From SpSt-539 sp964549445 (GTDB lineage Bacteria; Planctomycetota; Phycisphaerae; UBA1845; UTPLA1): a DNA stretch of 64,000 nt. The notes below the pieces were generated by a model that searched no databases, was not told the origin of the DNA, and saw only the letters and a program-made list of their open reading frames with translations. The translations under genes were made by a program, and so were the position numbers. Within the stretch, counting starts at the first letter, position 1, and each line of letters opens with the position of its first letter. The stretch spans positions 16,395 to 80,394 of the forward strand of contig CAZJVS010000021.1 in NCBI GenBank assembly GCA_964549445.1. The letters run 5' to 3'. Shown one piece after another: positions 41,424-51,121 of the stretch.

Positions 41424-42592
41424 GCGCCACGACCCCCAGCGTCGATTCCCCGGAACTCGCGCCCTACGCGGTGCATGCTTCGCGCTCCCGCGGTCGCCGT
41501 CATCCAGACGATTCCCCCGTCGATCCGCCCTTCGAACTCGACCGCCGCCGCATCCTCCACTGCACGGCCTTCCGCCGCCTGATGCACAAGACCCAGGTCT
41601 TCGTCACCCACGAAGGCGATCACTTCCGCACGCGCCTGACCCACACGCTCGAAGTCGTCGCCCACGCCCAGCGACTCGCCTCGCGACTGCGGCTCAATGC
41701 CCCACTCGCCGGCGCCGTCGCCCTCGCCCATGACCTCGGCCACTCCCCATTTGGGCACGCCGGTGAAAAAGCCCTCGCCGAGTTGATGGCAACTCACGGC
41801 GGCTTCGAGCACAACGTCCAATCGCTTCGCGTCGTCGACTACCTCGAACATCCATATCCCGCCTTCCGCGGCCTGAATCTCTCATTCGAGTTGCGCGAGA
41901 GTCTGATCAAACACTGCACCCCGTTCGACAAGCCCGAAGCCGTGGGCCCGCCGCGGGACCCCGCGACGCGCGAGCTGCTCGACACCGGCCGTCTGCCGCC
42001 ATTGGAGGGACAGGTCGCCAACCTGGCCGACCAGATCGCCTACAGCGTCCACGATCTGGAAGACGGTCTGATGCAGGGCATGATCGCCGAAGACGCCTTG
42101 GCCGGTTGCGACCTGTGGCGCGAAGCCGCCGCGCCAATTCGCGCTGACTTTCCGCAGGCGCCGATCGCCGCCGTGCGGCGCCCGATCCTCGATGCCCTCG
42201 GCGACCGATTGGCTGCTGACGTGGTGACGGAGAGCACCGCGCGAATTGCCGCGGCGAGCGTTCAGACCGTCGATGATGTTCGCGGAGCCGTGCGGCCGCT
42301 GATCGCCTTCGCTTCCGAAATGGAGCGGCGGCTCGGCGACCTTCAAGGGCTTTTGCGGCGGCACGTCTATCGCCACCACCAAGTCGTGCGGATGGACTCC
42401 AAGGCCCGTCGGCTGATCCGTGAACTCTTTGCCGCCTACACCGCCGAGCCCAACCTGCTCCCGCCGCGATACTTTGAGCGGATCGCCGAGCAGGGCGCCC
42501 CGCGCGTCATCTGCGACTATGTTGCAGGCATGACGGATCGGTACTGCCGGCTGGAATGTGCCCGTCTGTTCGACCCCGGGCGGCTGGACTGA
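41420..42592 (+). CDS. dgt: dGTPase-like HD-domain phosphohydrolase
   Basis: Predicted to hydrolyse dGTP or related dNTPs to the nucleoside and triphosphate. The 390-residue sequence has FRRLMHKTQVF, R-T-R-L-T-H75-TLEV, the HD pair A-H104-D105-LGHSPFGHAGE and the later YSVHDLEDG helix that supplies the last metal ligand. It resembles type 2 dGTPase-like proteins. Coupled to the HIT gene by a 4-bp overlap, so both may act on nucleotide pools. Confidence 0.9.
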   Translation: MSATTPSVDSPELAPYAVHASRSRGRRHPDDSPVDPPFELDRRRILHCTAFRRLMHKTQVFVTHEGDHFRTRLTHTLEVVAHAQRLASRLRLNAPLAGAVALAHDLGHSPFGHAGEKALAELMATHGGFEHNVQSLRVVDYLEHPYPAFRGLNLSFELRESLIKHCTPFDKPEAVGPPRDPATRELLDTGRLPPLEGQVANLADQIAYSVHDLEDGLMQGMIAEDALAGCDLWREAAAPIRADFPQAPIAAVRRPILDALGDRLAADVVTESTARIAAASVQTVDDVRGAVRPLIAFASEMERRLGDLQGLLRRHVYRHHQVVRMDSKARRLIRELFAAYTAEPNLLPPRYFERIAEQGAPRVICDYVAGMTDRYCRLECARLFDPGRLD

Positions 42593-42652
42593 GGTGTGAC
42601 GCTTGCCCGCGGGCGGCCGCGACGCCAGAATCGATCTTCAAGGTGAGGTGCA

Positions 42653-43618
42653 ATGAAGCATAATCGGGTTGTGATCGGATTGTTGATGCTGGCCGTCGCC
42701 GGTGCGAGCGCTCAGACGACGGCTCCGGCGGACCTGGCCGTTGAAGAGCAATCGCGTGCGATGGCGAAACGCTACGCAGACGCACTCATTCCGGCGTTCA
42801 AGCTGAATCCCAAGCAGGCCGAAGAACTTCGAGCCACGCTCAATCGGCTCGTTGAAGACAATGCTCGCGCCGATCGAGAATCCCGAATAAGCCGGATGAA
42901 GACGATCGACGAAGTCGACGAGATCGATTCGCACCGCGAGCCGATCACGCTGCGGCAGAAGCGCCGCCTGGCGTTCCTCTTCGGCCAACTTGAAGACATC
43001 TACCTCGCAGCACCGCTCGAGATTCGTCCATTTGCCGCGGCGATTGCGAATCTCGTTCCGACCGATCAATACGCAAGTGCGGGACGCGCCATCGTTGACG
43101 CTCGACGGCGTTACGCCTTGCCGCCGCCGGGCGCGAAGCTGAGAGACTTTGCCCCCGGTACACCCGATGCCCGCGCGATGCTCGTGTTGAGTCGCTATCG
43201 TCTCTTCCGGAAAGCCGGACTCTATGACGGTGCGAAGGAGTTGCCGCGCGAGCTCGAACCGGCCGATGCGGTCAAGGTCGAGATCGTCCAGTTCTTCCCG
43301 ATCGCTCCGCCACCGCGCGAATGGACCGCATACGTTGACGGCGTGATCAGCCGTCTCGGGCTTGACGAGAATCAGACCTTTGCGGCGCGAGGCGTCGCCA
43401 CCGAGAGCGTCAAGCGGGCCGACGCAATCCTGGCCGGACTCAAGCCCGACATCGACGAAGCCAACAAGCTGGCGGACGCGGAATTCCGAGCCGCGGTGCT
43501 TGCCGAGCTCAACCGGCCGCTCGACGAATTGTTTAACGACATGAAACTCCGCATCTACAACCTGGCAACCGCCGAACAGCGCGAGCGCGCGACGTCTCAA
43601 CCTGCTGCCGGCAAGTGA
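42653..43618 (+). CDS. Secreted helical protein of unknown function
   Basis: 321 residues with a signal peptide (KHNRVVIGLLMLAVAGASAQ) and an alpha-helical, charged mature part without recognisable motifs. Segments such as LNPKQAEELRATLNRLVEDN and LDENQTFAARGVATESVKRA suggest a repeated helical-bundle. GGTGAG lies 7 nt upstream of ATG 42653. It precedes the alpha-oxoamine synthase by 16 bp on the same strand. Confidence 0.7.
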   Translation: MKHNRVVIGLLMLAVAGASAQTTAPADLAVEEQSRAMAKRYADALIPAFKLNPKQAEELRATLNRLVEDNARADRESRISRMKTIDEVDEIDSHREPITLRQKRRLAFLFGQLEDIYLAAPLEIRPFAAAIANLVPTDQYASAGRAIVDARRRYALPPPGAKLRDFAPGTPDARAMLVLSRYRLFRKAGLYDGAKELPRELEPADAVKVEIVQFFPIAPPPREWTAYVDGVISRLGLDENQTFAARGVATESVKRADAILAGLKPDIDEANKLADAEFRAAVLAELNRPLDELFNDMKLRIYNLATAEQRERATSQPAAGK

Positions 43619-43634
43619 TCGTTCCGGAGTCTCG

Positions 43635-44819
43635 ATGACGCTGCTCGAAAAAATCAACGCCGACCTCGACGCCATGCGGCATCAGGGTCAATTCAAGCAT
43701 CTCCAGACGCTCCGCTCGCCGATGGGACCGACCGCGGTTCTCGACGGAATCGGTGAAGTCGTATTGCTCTGCTCCAACGACTATCTCGGCTTTGCCAACG
43801 ATCCGGAAGTCGTTGCCGCCGGCGTCGAAGCCGGTCGAAAGTGGGGCGCGGGCACCGGTTCGGTCCGGTTCATCTGCGGCACCTTCGACTACCACCGTAC
43901 ACTGGAGAAAAAGTTGGCCGTCCTCTCGGCCACAGAGGCCGCAACCACCTACGTAAGCTGCTGGAACGCGAATGAAGCCATCCTGCCCACGCTGATGTCG
44001 GCCGGCGGCGGCGACGTGGTGGCAATCTCAGACGAACTGAACCACGCGAGCATCATTGATGCGATCCGTCTCGGTCGGCAGATCAACAAGCAGTCGGAAT
44101 CGGCCGTCTATCCCCATGCCGACATGGCCGAGTTGGAGAAACGCCTCAAGACCTACGCTTCGAAGCCGTACAAAGTCGTGGTGACCGACGGCGTCTTCAG
44201 CATGGAGGGCTCGCTCGCTCCCCTCGATCAAATCCACGCACTGTGCCGCCAGTACGAAGCCATTCTCGTTGTCGACGATTCGCACGGTGTCGGCGTCGTC
44301 GGCGCCACCGGACGCGGCACGGCGGAGCATTTCGGCCTGCACGGCCAGATCGACATCATGACGGGCACGCTCGGCAAGACCCTCGGCGGCGCCGCGGGCG
44401 GATACGTGGCCGGGCCGCAAAGCGTGATCGAGTTGATGGTGCAGAAGTCGCGACCTCAGCTTTTCTCCAACGCGCTGCCTCCGGCGGGCGCGGCGATCGC
44501 GGAGAAGGCTGTCGACATCCTCATGCGAGACCCTGCACGCGTCGAACGATTGCGGACCAACGTGCGGATGATGCGTGACGGCCTCAAGCAGCGCGGCTTC
44601 GAGGCGATGGAAGGGCCGAGTGCGATCACACCGATCATTCTTGGCCCGACAGCGAAGGCCATAGCTGCCAGCAAGCGCCTGCTCGAACTCGGGGTGTTCG
44701 TGATCGGCTTCGGCTATCCGGTTGTACCGGAGGGCAAGGCCCGTCTCCGCGTGCAGATCTCCGCCGCGCACAAGCCCGAGCACATTCAACGCGCATTAGA
44801 CGCGTTCTCGAAACTCTAA
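43635..44819 (+). CDS. Alpha-oxoamine synthase (glycine C-acetyltransferase-like)
   Basis: A PLP enzyme that condenses an amino acid with an acyl-CoA. Seen are SNDYLGFANDP, GTGSVRFICGTFDYHRTLEK, the PLP contacts D215-D-SH217-G and the Schiff-base Lys248 in GTLGKTLGGAAGGY. The VRFICGT block is closer to Kbl (2-amino-3-ketobutyrate CoA ligase) than to 8-amino-7-oxononanoate synthase, but no threonine dehydrogenase or biotin gene lies nearby, so the substrate pair stays open. 394 residues. Followed 19 bp later by the asparagine-synthetase-like gene. Confidence 0.9.
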   Translation: MTLLEKINADLDAMRHQGQFKHLQTLRSPMGPTAVLDGIGEVVLLCSNDYLGFANDPEVVAAGVEAGRKWGAGTGSVRFICGTFDYHRTLEKKLAVLSATEAATTYVSCWNANEAILPTLMSAGGGDVVAISDELNHASIIDAIRLGRQINKQSESAVYPHADMAELEKRLKTYASKPYKVVVTDGVFSMEGSLAPLDQIHALCRQYEAILVVDDSHGVGVVGATGRGTAEHFGLHGQIDIMTGTLGKTLGGAAGGYVAGPQSVIELMVQKSRPQLFSNALPPAGAAIAEKAVDILMRDPARVERLRTNVRMMRDGLKQRGFEAMEGPSAITPIILGPTAKAIAASKRLLELGVFVIGFGYPVVPEGKARLRVQISAAHKPEHIQRALDAFSKL

Positions 44820-44838
44820 AACAGCAGGGCCGCGTTAC

Positions 44839-46575
44839 ATGTCATCGTTTGTTGTCGCGGTCGACTGGCATGGAAAGCGATCGCCGCGCGAACGACTTGC
44901 CGCAGCGCTCGTTCCGCTCGAACGATCCGGCGCAAAAACGCGCACGCTTGCTCAAGGCGAGTGGTATGCCGTAGCGGAGGCGTCCTGGCTCGCGGAGGAC
45001 GATGCAGCTTGCCACGTCAGTCAGGACATCATCCTGCTGCTTGATGGTTACATCATTGAAGGGCCAACATCAGCTGCCGAACTGGCAGCGAAGTATCGCA
45101 GCGACGGTCTGGCCGCGCTCGAACGGCTGGACGGCTCGTTCGTTATTTTCGTAATCGATCCGAAGGCCCGTCGCGGCGTCGCCATTACGGACCGTGCGGG
45201 TTCGCGGCCGTTGTTCGCTGCGTGGAATGATGCGGGCCTGTTACTTGCCTCGGAACTGAAATGCTTTCGCGCCGATGCATCGCTTCACGGCGAAATCGAC
45301 GCTGCTGCGTTGCCTTCGATGCTGCTCAACAGCTATTTCTTCGACGAGATGACCTATTGGCGCGGCGTCCGTGCGATTTCGTCGGCCCGGCGCGTCGAGT
45401 TCGATGAGAAGGCGACTCGTGCGACGCGATACTGGGCGCCGGAATTCGGAGCGCGACCACCGCCGAGTAGCTCAGACGTCGCCAATGCCGTCGAAGCCGC
45501 CATTCGCGGACACGTGCGACCGTTCTCGAAGCCGGCCATCGCGCTTAGCGGCGGGGTCGATTCGCGCTTGATGCTCGCTGCCGCAAGGCGAGCGGGGCTG
45601 AAACTCCCGACAATCACATGGTCCTACCTCGATGAGGACACCCCCGAGAGCGATATGGGCACGGCCCGGGTCGTCGCAGAGAAATGCGGAGTTCCGCAGG
45701 AACAGCATCGCCTCTCCTGGGCCACGCTCGCCGGCGAAGCTGCGGCTCTCGTTGAGGCATCCGATGGACTGGTCGGCCACCTCGGCGGCTTCGCTGACCG
45801 CCGCCGTCTGGGTGACGAACTTGCTCGGCGACACGACGCCGTGCTTTTCGGAGATGAGTGCTATCGCGGCGAGGGCGCGGTGAGTTCGGTCGACGAGGCC
45901 ATTGAGGGAATCGGCGTTCAAACGCTTCGGGGCGGCGCAGCCGTGCGATTGACACGTTTCTTCATGAGCCGCGATGCGGCCGAGCCCGCCATGGCCGAGT
46001 ACCGCGAGCGGCTCGCTCAACTGCTCTCCAATGTTGGCGCCGGACTTGCACCGCAGGATCTTCACGATCGGCTCTATTGGCAGGTCCGATTGCCGCGATT
46101 ACTGACCGGTCCCAAAGCGCTCTGGCGTCGACGGCTCGACGCCGTCAGCCCGCTCCTTTCGGCGCGGATGATTGAAATCGCCGCCGCTACTCCAGCGGCA
46201 CAGCGGGTAAAGAAAGAATCGCTTCGTGCCTGCGTGCGCGAGATCGCCCCCGACCTCGACGCCGTGCCCTACGCCACGCGCTCAGGCCGGGTGAAGTGGC
46301 GACGCGTACTGAAAGAAGCTGGTCCGTTTCAGAGGTACCTCGTCGAGACGCTGCTCGACCCGTTCCCGGATTTTGATCGTTGGTTTGATCGCAAGTCGAT
46401 CGAACTGGCCTGCCGCGCCGCGCTCGCCGAGGCGCCGACGCAGACTGTCGCACACGGCGACGTGATCTCCAATCTGCGCCGGCGCGCCAGCTCGTGGCTT
46501 GTCCGGCCGCTGCTGCGCCCTCCGCTGCTCCTTGGATTGCTGACCATCAAGCTCTGGATGGCAGCGAACCGATAG
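44839..46575 (+). CDS. Asparagine synthetase-like protein without glutaminase Cys
   Basis: 578 residues. The N-terminal ~190 residues have the layout of an Ntn-type glutamine amidotransferase domain (IILLLDGYIIEG, LDGSFVIFVIDPKARRGVAI, DRAGSRPLFAAW), but the protein opens MSSFVVAVDW with no Cys at position 2, so it should not use glutamine in the usual way. The C-terminal domain has the PP-loop S237-G-G-V-D-S242 and DEDTPESDMGTARVVAEKC. It could form amides from ammonia or make a different amide or lactam. The context with the oxoamine synthase suggests a shared pathway. Confidence 0.85.
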   Translation: MSSFVVAVDWHGKRSPRERLAAALVPLERSGAKTRTLAQGEWYAVAEASWLAEDDAACHVSQDIILLLDGYIIEGPTSAAELAAKYRSDGLAALERLDGSFVIFVIDPKARRGVAITDRAGSRPLFAAWNDAGLLLASELKCFRADASLHGEIDAAALPSMLLNSYFFDEMTYWRGVRAISSARRVEFDEKATRATRYWAPEFGARPPPSSSDVANAVEAAIRGHVRPFSKPAIALSGGVDSRLMLAAARRAGLKLPTITWSYLDEDTPESDMGTARVVAEKCGVPQEQHRLSWATLAGEAAALVEASDGLVGHLGGFADRRRLGDELARRHDAVLFGDECYRGEGAVSSVDEAIEGIGVQTLRGGAAVRLTRFFMSRDAAEPAMAEYRERLAQLLSNVGAGLAPQDLHDRLYWQVRLPRLLTGPKALWRRRLDAVSPLLSARMIEIAAATPAAQRVKKESLRACVREIAPDLDAVPYATRSGRVKWRRVLKEAGPFQRYLVETLLDPFPDFDRWFDRKSIELACRAALAEAPTQTVAHGDVISNLRRRASSWLVRPLLRPPLLLGLLTIKLWMAANR

Positions 46576-46686
46576 CTCGCTGAGCTCCGGCCTGATTTGA
46601 CAGGCCCGCCACCCATTCCTAGCATTTACCCTTCGCGAATGACGCGGGTGCGTCATACGTGGTCGCCTCAACTGGACTTGCGCACG

Positions 46687-46884
46687 ATGATTGACGCCGA
46701 ATTGCTTGAAATACTCGTCTGCCCCGCGTGCAAGTCCAAGGTGGAGCCGCGCGACGTCCGCGTGGGTGAGAAGAATGAAACCCGCCTCGTCTGCACAAAT
46801 GGTGGATGCGGGCTGCGCTTTCCGGTTCGCGATGACATTCCAGTCATGCTGATCGAGGAAGCCGACAAGGCAACTTCCGCGTAG
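46687..46884 (+). CDS. Trm112-like (UPF0434) zinc-binding protein
   Basis: A 65-residue Trm112/YcaR-type protein: MIDAELLEILVCPACKSKVE, RLVCTNGGCGLRFPVRDDIP and VMLIEEA, with a CPxC pair and a C-x4-C pair able to bind zinc. Such proteins serve as methyltransferase activators or accessory factors; no partner is adjacent. ATG 46687 is selected from the family N-terminus; the frame is open to 46597. Confidence 0.9.
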   Translation: MIDAELLEILVCPACKSKVEPRDVRVGEKNETRLVCTNGGCGLRFPVRDDIPVMLIEEADKATSA

Positions 46885-46940
46885 ATCGGTATGGACAGAT
46901 CCGCGGTCCGGCGGCCTCTCGTGAAATTCAGGCGACGCCC

Positions 46941-47699
46941 GTGAAATTTGCGATCATCTCGGACATTCATTCCAACCTCGAAGCACTCAAGGCCGTGCTC
47001 GCGGATATCGATCGTCGGCAGATCGAGCGCATCATGTGCCTCGGAGACGTGATCGGATACGGCGCCGACCCGGCCGGATGCGTTGATCTGGTCATGCAGC
47101 GTACGGTGGTCAGTCTGTGCGGCAACCACGATCACGCAGTTTTCTATGAACCGACCAACTTTAACGCTGCCGCTGAAAAGGCGGCGTATTGGACTCGCGA
47201 AGCGCTCGACAACGGCGATCACAGCCCGGCCCGCAACCAGCGCTGGCGGTTTCTCGGCGGTCTCCCCGTGCGCTACACGGTTGGCGACATGCTCTTCGTC
47301 CACGGCTCGCCGCGCAAACCGATCAACGAGTATCTGTTTCCAGACGACGTTTACACGAACCCGCAGAAGCTGCTCGCGAACTTCGAGCGGATGGACAAGA
47401 CCACCTGCTTCGTCGGTCACACCCACGTCCCCGGCGTGTTTGTTGACGACCCCTATTTCGAGCCGCCATTCGAGATGGACGGCGGCAAGTACACCATTGG
47501 TGAGGAGAAAGTCATCATCAACGTCGGCAGCGTCGGCCAGCCGCGTGATCGCGACCCGCGCGCCAGCTATGTCGTTGTCGACGACGACGTCGTCGAGTTC
47601 ATTCGGCTTGAGTACGACATCGATACGGCAGCCAAGAAGATCATCGCCAATCCCAACCTGGACGACTTCCTGGGCACGCGGCTGTATGAGGGCCGCTGA
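46941..47699 (+). CDS. Calcineurin-like metallophosphoesterase (YfcE/PrpA-like)
   Basis: 252 residues with the complete dimetal site: FAIISDIHSNLEAL (D8, H10), MCLGDVIGYG, CGNHDHAVF, FVHGSPRKP and FVGHTHVPGVF, ending with NVGSVGQPRD. This is the COG0639-type diadenosine tetraphosphatase/phosphoprotein phosphatase group found widely in bacteria. It lies between the Trm112-like gene and yidC on the same strand. Confidence 0.93.
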   Translation: MKFAIISDIHSNLEALKAVLADIDRRQIERIMCLGDVIGYGADPAGCVDLVMQRTVVSLCGNHDHAVFYEPTNFNAAAEKAAYWTREALDNGDHSPARNQRWRFLGGLPVRYTVGDMLFVHGSPRKPINEYLFPDDVYTNPQKLLANFERMDKTTCFVGHTHVPGVFVDDPYFEPPFEMDGGKYTIGEEKVIINVGSVGQPRDRDPRASYVVVDDDVVEFIRLEYDIDTAAKKIIANPNLDDFLGTRLYEGR

Positions 47700-47742
47700 C
47701 CCAAGGTTGTCCGGCTAGACCGACCCGTTCTCGAAAGACCAC

Positions 47743-49860
47743 ATGAATCCCGATTCCAAACGAGTCCTGATCGCCACCGTCGTCTGCATGTTTCTCCTGT
47801 TCGGATGGATGCAGGTCACGAGGAAGCTCTACCCGCCGCCACCCGCGACGCAACCGGCAACCCCGGCGCCACCAGCGGTGGAAGCGACACCGACGAGCGC
47901 AACGCCGGCGATCGCGGCTCCGAATAGCGGTGGCGCGCCGGTGACAACCGGGCCTGTTGGTTACACCGTGTCGCCCGGCGCCTCAAACGAGACACTGACG
48001 CTTGGCATCGACACCCCCCGGAACGCGGAATCACAGAATCCCTATTACCTTTTTCTGGCGTTGAATCCGCGCGGTGCGGCGATCGTTGATGCCCAGCTTA
48101 CCGATGCCCGCAACTCCGTCGCGCGCGGGCGCCATGCAAAGCCCGACAACTACAATCTGCTGCGACCGGTCATTGATCCATCCAACGGGCAGCTCATCGA
48201 TTCGCTCTCGACTCGCCGCCTCGTACTCGTCGGTGAGAAGGTTGACCTCGACCTCTCGGACGTGCTCTGGACCGGATCGCGGGTGTCGGAACAGAACGGT
48301 GAGGCGGTGCGTTTCTCGACCACCGTTCTGCGCAACGGTGTTCCATCGCTCGAAATCCGCAAGACCTACCGATTGCAGCACAACGTTCGCGCCATCTCGC
48401 TGGATCTTGAGATTGAGAACGTCGGAGACTCGCAGCAGAATTTTACGCTGGTGCAGTCTGGGCCGCTTGGGTTCAAGCAGGAGGACATGCGCTGGGACGA
48501 TCGCCATGCATACAACTACATGAGCGACGGCAAGATCAAGGCCCATACCCGCCAGGAGGTCTGGCGAGCCGAAGACCATGACCTGCCGCTTTCGCGCGAA
48601 GGCGCGAGCGTCACGTGGGCCGCCGTCGCCAACAAGTATTTTGGCTGCATCATGGCCCCGATCCCGGGCGGTGCCGGCTCGACCGCGGATTTTGTTCGCA
48701 AGGTCTCAGCTCGAACGATGGTCGGCGTCGACACGATCGACCCCAAGCGCGGCGATCTGACGATTGAATGGGTGATCGCGCCACCGACGCCGCTCATGCC
48801 GAAGTCGAAGTTCGCGTGCAGCTTCAACTGTTACATGGGGGCTCGTGATCCAAGTTATCTTACGGCCGATCCTCTCGCTTCGCGTTTTCAGTTTGACAAG
48901 ATTTACGCAGCGGACCGTTCGCCATGCACTTTCGACTGGCTTGCGACGGGCATTGCCTGGCTGTTCTCATTCCTCCATCGCATTCTCCCCGGCCAGCACA
49001 ACTACGGCTTTGCCATCATCATTCTGGTGCTTATCGTTCGCTCCCTGCTCCACCCGCTGACAAAGCGGGGCCAGACTCAGATGTTCAAGACTCAGAAAGT
49101 GATGGCCAGCTTTGCGCCAAAGCTGGAAGCGCTGAAGCAAAAATACGCGAACGACAAGCCAAAGCTCAACGCCGAAATGCTCGAACTTTATCGATCCGAG
49201 GGCGTAAATCCGGCCGCCGGGTCGATTTTGGGCTGCCTGCCGATGCTGCTTCAGATGCCGGTCTGGGTTGCCCTCTGGTCGACGCTTAATTCATCGATCG
49301 CGTTGCGGCACGAGCCATTCGTTCCACTCCAGTGGTGGATCCCCGATCTCGCAGCTCCTGACGCGGTCATCAGCTTCCCCAATTACGCGTTCAAGATTCC
49401 TCTGCTGTCCGATTCCTTCATGATCGGGCCGATCTCATCGCTCAACATCTTGCCCATCCTCATGGGTGTCACCATGTGGTGGCAGCAGAAGTACTCGATG
49501 AAGATGTCACGGCCCGCAACGCCGCCGCCGCCATCCACGCCCTCGCCCGACGGCAAGCCGAGCATGGCCGACCAGATGGAAATGCAGCAGAAAATGATGA
49601 GCTACATGACCATCTTCTTCTCGCTCATGTTCTACAATTTCCCCAGCGGCCTCTCGGTCTACATCCTCACGAGCAGTCTCCTTGGCATGTTGGAGCAGCA
49701 CCACATCCGCGAGCAGCTAAAGAAACTTGACGCCGAGGGAAAGCTTCTCAAGCCGCCGAAGCCACCGCCCGCCGGCGGTCCAGCACCGAACTGGCTGCAG
49801 AAACTACAAAAGAAGGCCGAAGAGGCTCGCCAGCTTCGCAGCGACGTACCCAAGCGCTGA
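47743..49860 (+). CDS. yidC: Membrane protein insertase YidC
   Basis: Inserts and folds inner-membrane proteins, with or without SecYEG. The 705-residue protein has an N-terminal anchor (RVLIATVVCMFLLFGWMQVT), a Pro/Thr linker, a periplasmic beta-supersandwich domain (residues ~85-395) and the conserved insertase core (GFAIIILVLIVRSLLHPLTK, LGCLPMLLQMPVWVALWSTL, FMIGPISSLNILPILMGVTM, YMTIFFSLMFYNFPSGLSVY). The C-terminal tail is Lys/Pro-rich. The operon partners rnpA and rpmH are not adjacent. Confidence 0.96.
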   Translation: MNPDSKRVLIATVVCMFLLFGWMQVTRKLYPPPPATQPATPAPPAVEATPTSATPAIAAPNSGGAPVTTGPVGYTVSPGASNETLTLGIDTPRNAESQNPYYLFLALNPRGAAIVDAQLTDARNSVARGRHAKPDNYNLLRPVIDPSNGQLIDSLSTRRLVLVGEKVDLDLSDVLWTGSRVSEQNGEAVRFSTTVLRNGVPSLEIRKTYRLQHNVRAISLDLEIENVGDSQQNFTLVQSGPLGFKQEDMRWDDRHAYNYMSDGKIKAHTRQEVWRAEDHDLPLSREGASVTWAAVANKYFGCIMAPIPGGAGSTADFVRKVSARTMVGVDTIDPKRGDLTIEWVIAPPTPLMPKSKFACSFNCYMGARDPSYLTADPLASRFQFDKIYAADRSPCTFDWLATGIAWLFSFLHRILPGQHNYGFAIIILVLIVRSLLHPLTKRGQTQMFKTQKVMASFAPKLEALKQKYANDKPKLNAEMLELYRSEGVNPAAGSILGCLPMLLQMPVWVALWSTLNSSIALRHEPFVPLQWWIPDLAAPDAVISFPNYAFKIPLLSDSFMIGPISSLNILPILMGVTMWWQQKYSMKMSRPATPPPPSTPSPDGKPSMADQMEMQQKMMSYMTIFFSLMFYNFPSGLSVYILTSSLLGMLEQHHIREQLKKLDAEGKLLKPPKPPPAGGPAPNWLQKLQKKAEEARQLRSDVPKR

Positions 49861-49917
49861 CCGACTTCGCCATCAGAGCGCAAGCCGTGCAGGCGACATC
49901 AGCGTGAACTTCCGCGA

Positions 49918-50487
49918 ATGAAGCCCCAGCAAATGCAGCAGCCGTCATCGCCGTCGCCAAGAGCGTTCGCCCAGGCCAGTGGCCTGGTGCTGCAACTGAT
50001 CGGCGTCGTGCTTGCACTCGGCACCTGTTGCTGGTGGTCGTTCGCCGGTCTGACGGATGAACGCATTCGACCCACGTCCCAGCCCGAGTCACTGAGAGAC
50101 ATCGTACAAGCGTCGGACGCGGCGAGACTTTGGTCCATGTCCGCAGTGTGCGTCTCATTTGTCGGCGGACTGGCTCTCGCCGCACTGGGGCTGGGACTTC
50201 AAGCCGAGAAGCGCCGCAGTGGGACGGCGGCCTCGGCGGTGGCGGGAATGGGTGCTCTCTTTTGGTTCATCCACTTCGGCTACACGCTCACCCACAGCGC
50301 CGGCGTCGGCCGTCTGCTCTGGAGCGTGCTGATGTTCATCGCATGGGGGCTTTGCGCCGTGCTGGCCGTAATCAGCGCCGACGAGCTCAGGCGCAATCCG
50401 CCGCCGGCCGATCTTGGCAAGGCACCGGCCGACCTCAAGCCCGACCGGTTAATCGACCGCGAAATGCCCCGGGATCTGCGCGACTGA
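49918..50487 (+). CDS. Small four-helix membrane protein
   Basis: 189 residues, with helices near ASGLVLQLIGVVLALGTCCW, MSAVCVSFVGGLALAALGLG, AVAGMGALFWFIHFGYTL and LLWSVLMFIAWGLCAVLAVI, and a charged C-terminal tail. Function unknown. It begins 57 bp after yidC. Its last 53 bp overlap, convergently, the 3' end of the PEP-CTERM gene. Confidence 0.75.
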   Translation: MKPQQMQQPSSPSPRAFAQASGLVLQLIGVVLALGTCCWWSFAGLTDERIRPTSQPESLRDIVQASDAARLWSMSAVCVSFVGGLALAALGLGLQAEKRRSGTAASAVAGMGALFWFIHFGYTLTHSAGVGRLLWSVLMFIAWGLCAVLAVISADELRRNPPPADLGKAPADLKPDRLIDREMPRDLRD

Positions 50488-51100
50488 CGGTGGGATTCCG
50501 TCGCTTTATTGCGGTTAGTCCGAGACAGACGAGAGCGAGCGTCGTCGGCTCGGGCGCCACCACGAACCCGAGCGTGAACGGGGCCGAGTCGGCTTGCAGC
50601 CCGGACGGATCGACGAGTTGAAACGTCGCCGAGTACAACGACCCGATCGGGCCGTTGCCGGTGTAGATCAAGTCGAGATGGAAGTGCCCGTCCAGTGCGG
50701 CGCAAAAGTCGAACGTCGAGCCGTTGGCCTCCAGGATCGGCAAGCCGCTGAACGGGTCATACATCCCGAGGCCCGGATCGAAGCTGATCCGCTTCAGAGA
50801 CGTATTGCTCCCCGGTAGCAGGAGAAACGTATCAGGCGGCACATCCGCCTCAATGCTTGCCCACCCCGGCTCCTGATTGACGAACAGCCCGTCGAAAATC
50901 CCCTCGCCCGGCTGCAGCGAGATTCTCTCCTCTCCGCCGAGGATCTTCGCATCGCCGAGGATCTGCAGCGTGTGAATCGGCGTACCATCCTGGGCAACCT
51001 CCCAGTCGCTGTGGCCCGCGCCGGCGTGGGCGATCGTCACCATCGACACAACCAGAATCGAACCATACAAGCCCGCAATGCGCATTCGTAATCCAGTCAT
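50435..51100 (-). CDS. PEP-CTERM sorting-domain protein
   Basis: An exported 221-residue protein with a signal peptide (AGLYGSILVVSMVTIAHAGA) and a beta-rich body. Near the C-terminus is the PEP-CTERM signal VAPEPTTLALVCLGLTAIKRR, normally recognised by an exosortase. Unusually, ~20 more residues follow the basic RR box, in the part that overlaps the convergent gene, so the natural stop may have been lost. The ribosome-binding site AAGGAGAAGGGA precedes ATG 51100. It is the last gene of a three-gene operon; no exosortase gene is present in the window. Confidence 0.85.
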   Translation of the reverse strand: MTGLRMRIAGLYGSILVVSMVTIAHAGAGHSDWEVAQDGTPIHTLQILGDAKILGGEERISLQPGEGIFDGLFVNQEPGWASIEADVPPDTFLLLPGSNTSLKRISFDPGLGMYDPFSGLPILEANGSTFDFCAALDGHFHLDLIYTGNGPIGSLYSATFQLVDPSGLQADSAPFTLGFVVAPEPTTLALVCLGLTAIKRRNPTVSRADPGAFRGRLTGRA

Positions 51101-51121
51101 TCCCTTCTCCTTGTTTTCTGG

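Noticed and set aside
43635..44819. Calling the oxoamine synthase bioF
   Set aside because: No other biotin genes are nearby and the VRFICGT block is closer to Kbl-type enzymes, so no symbol is given.
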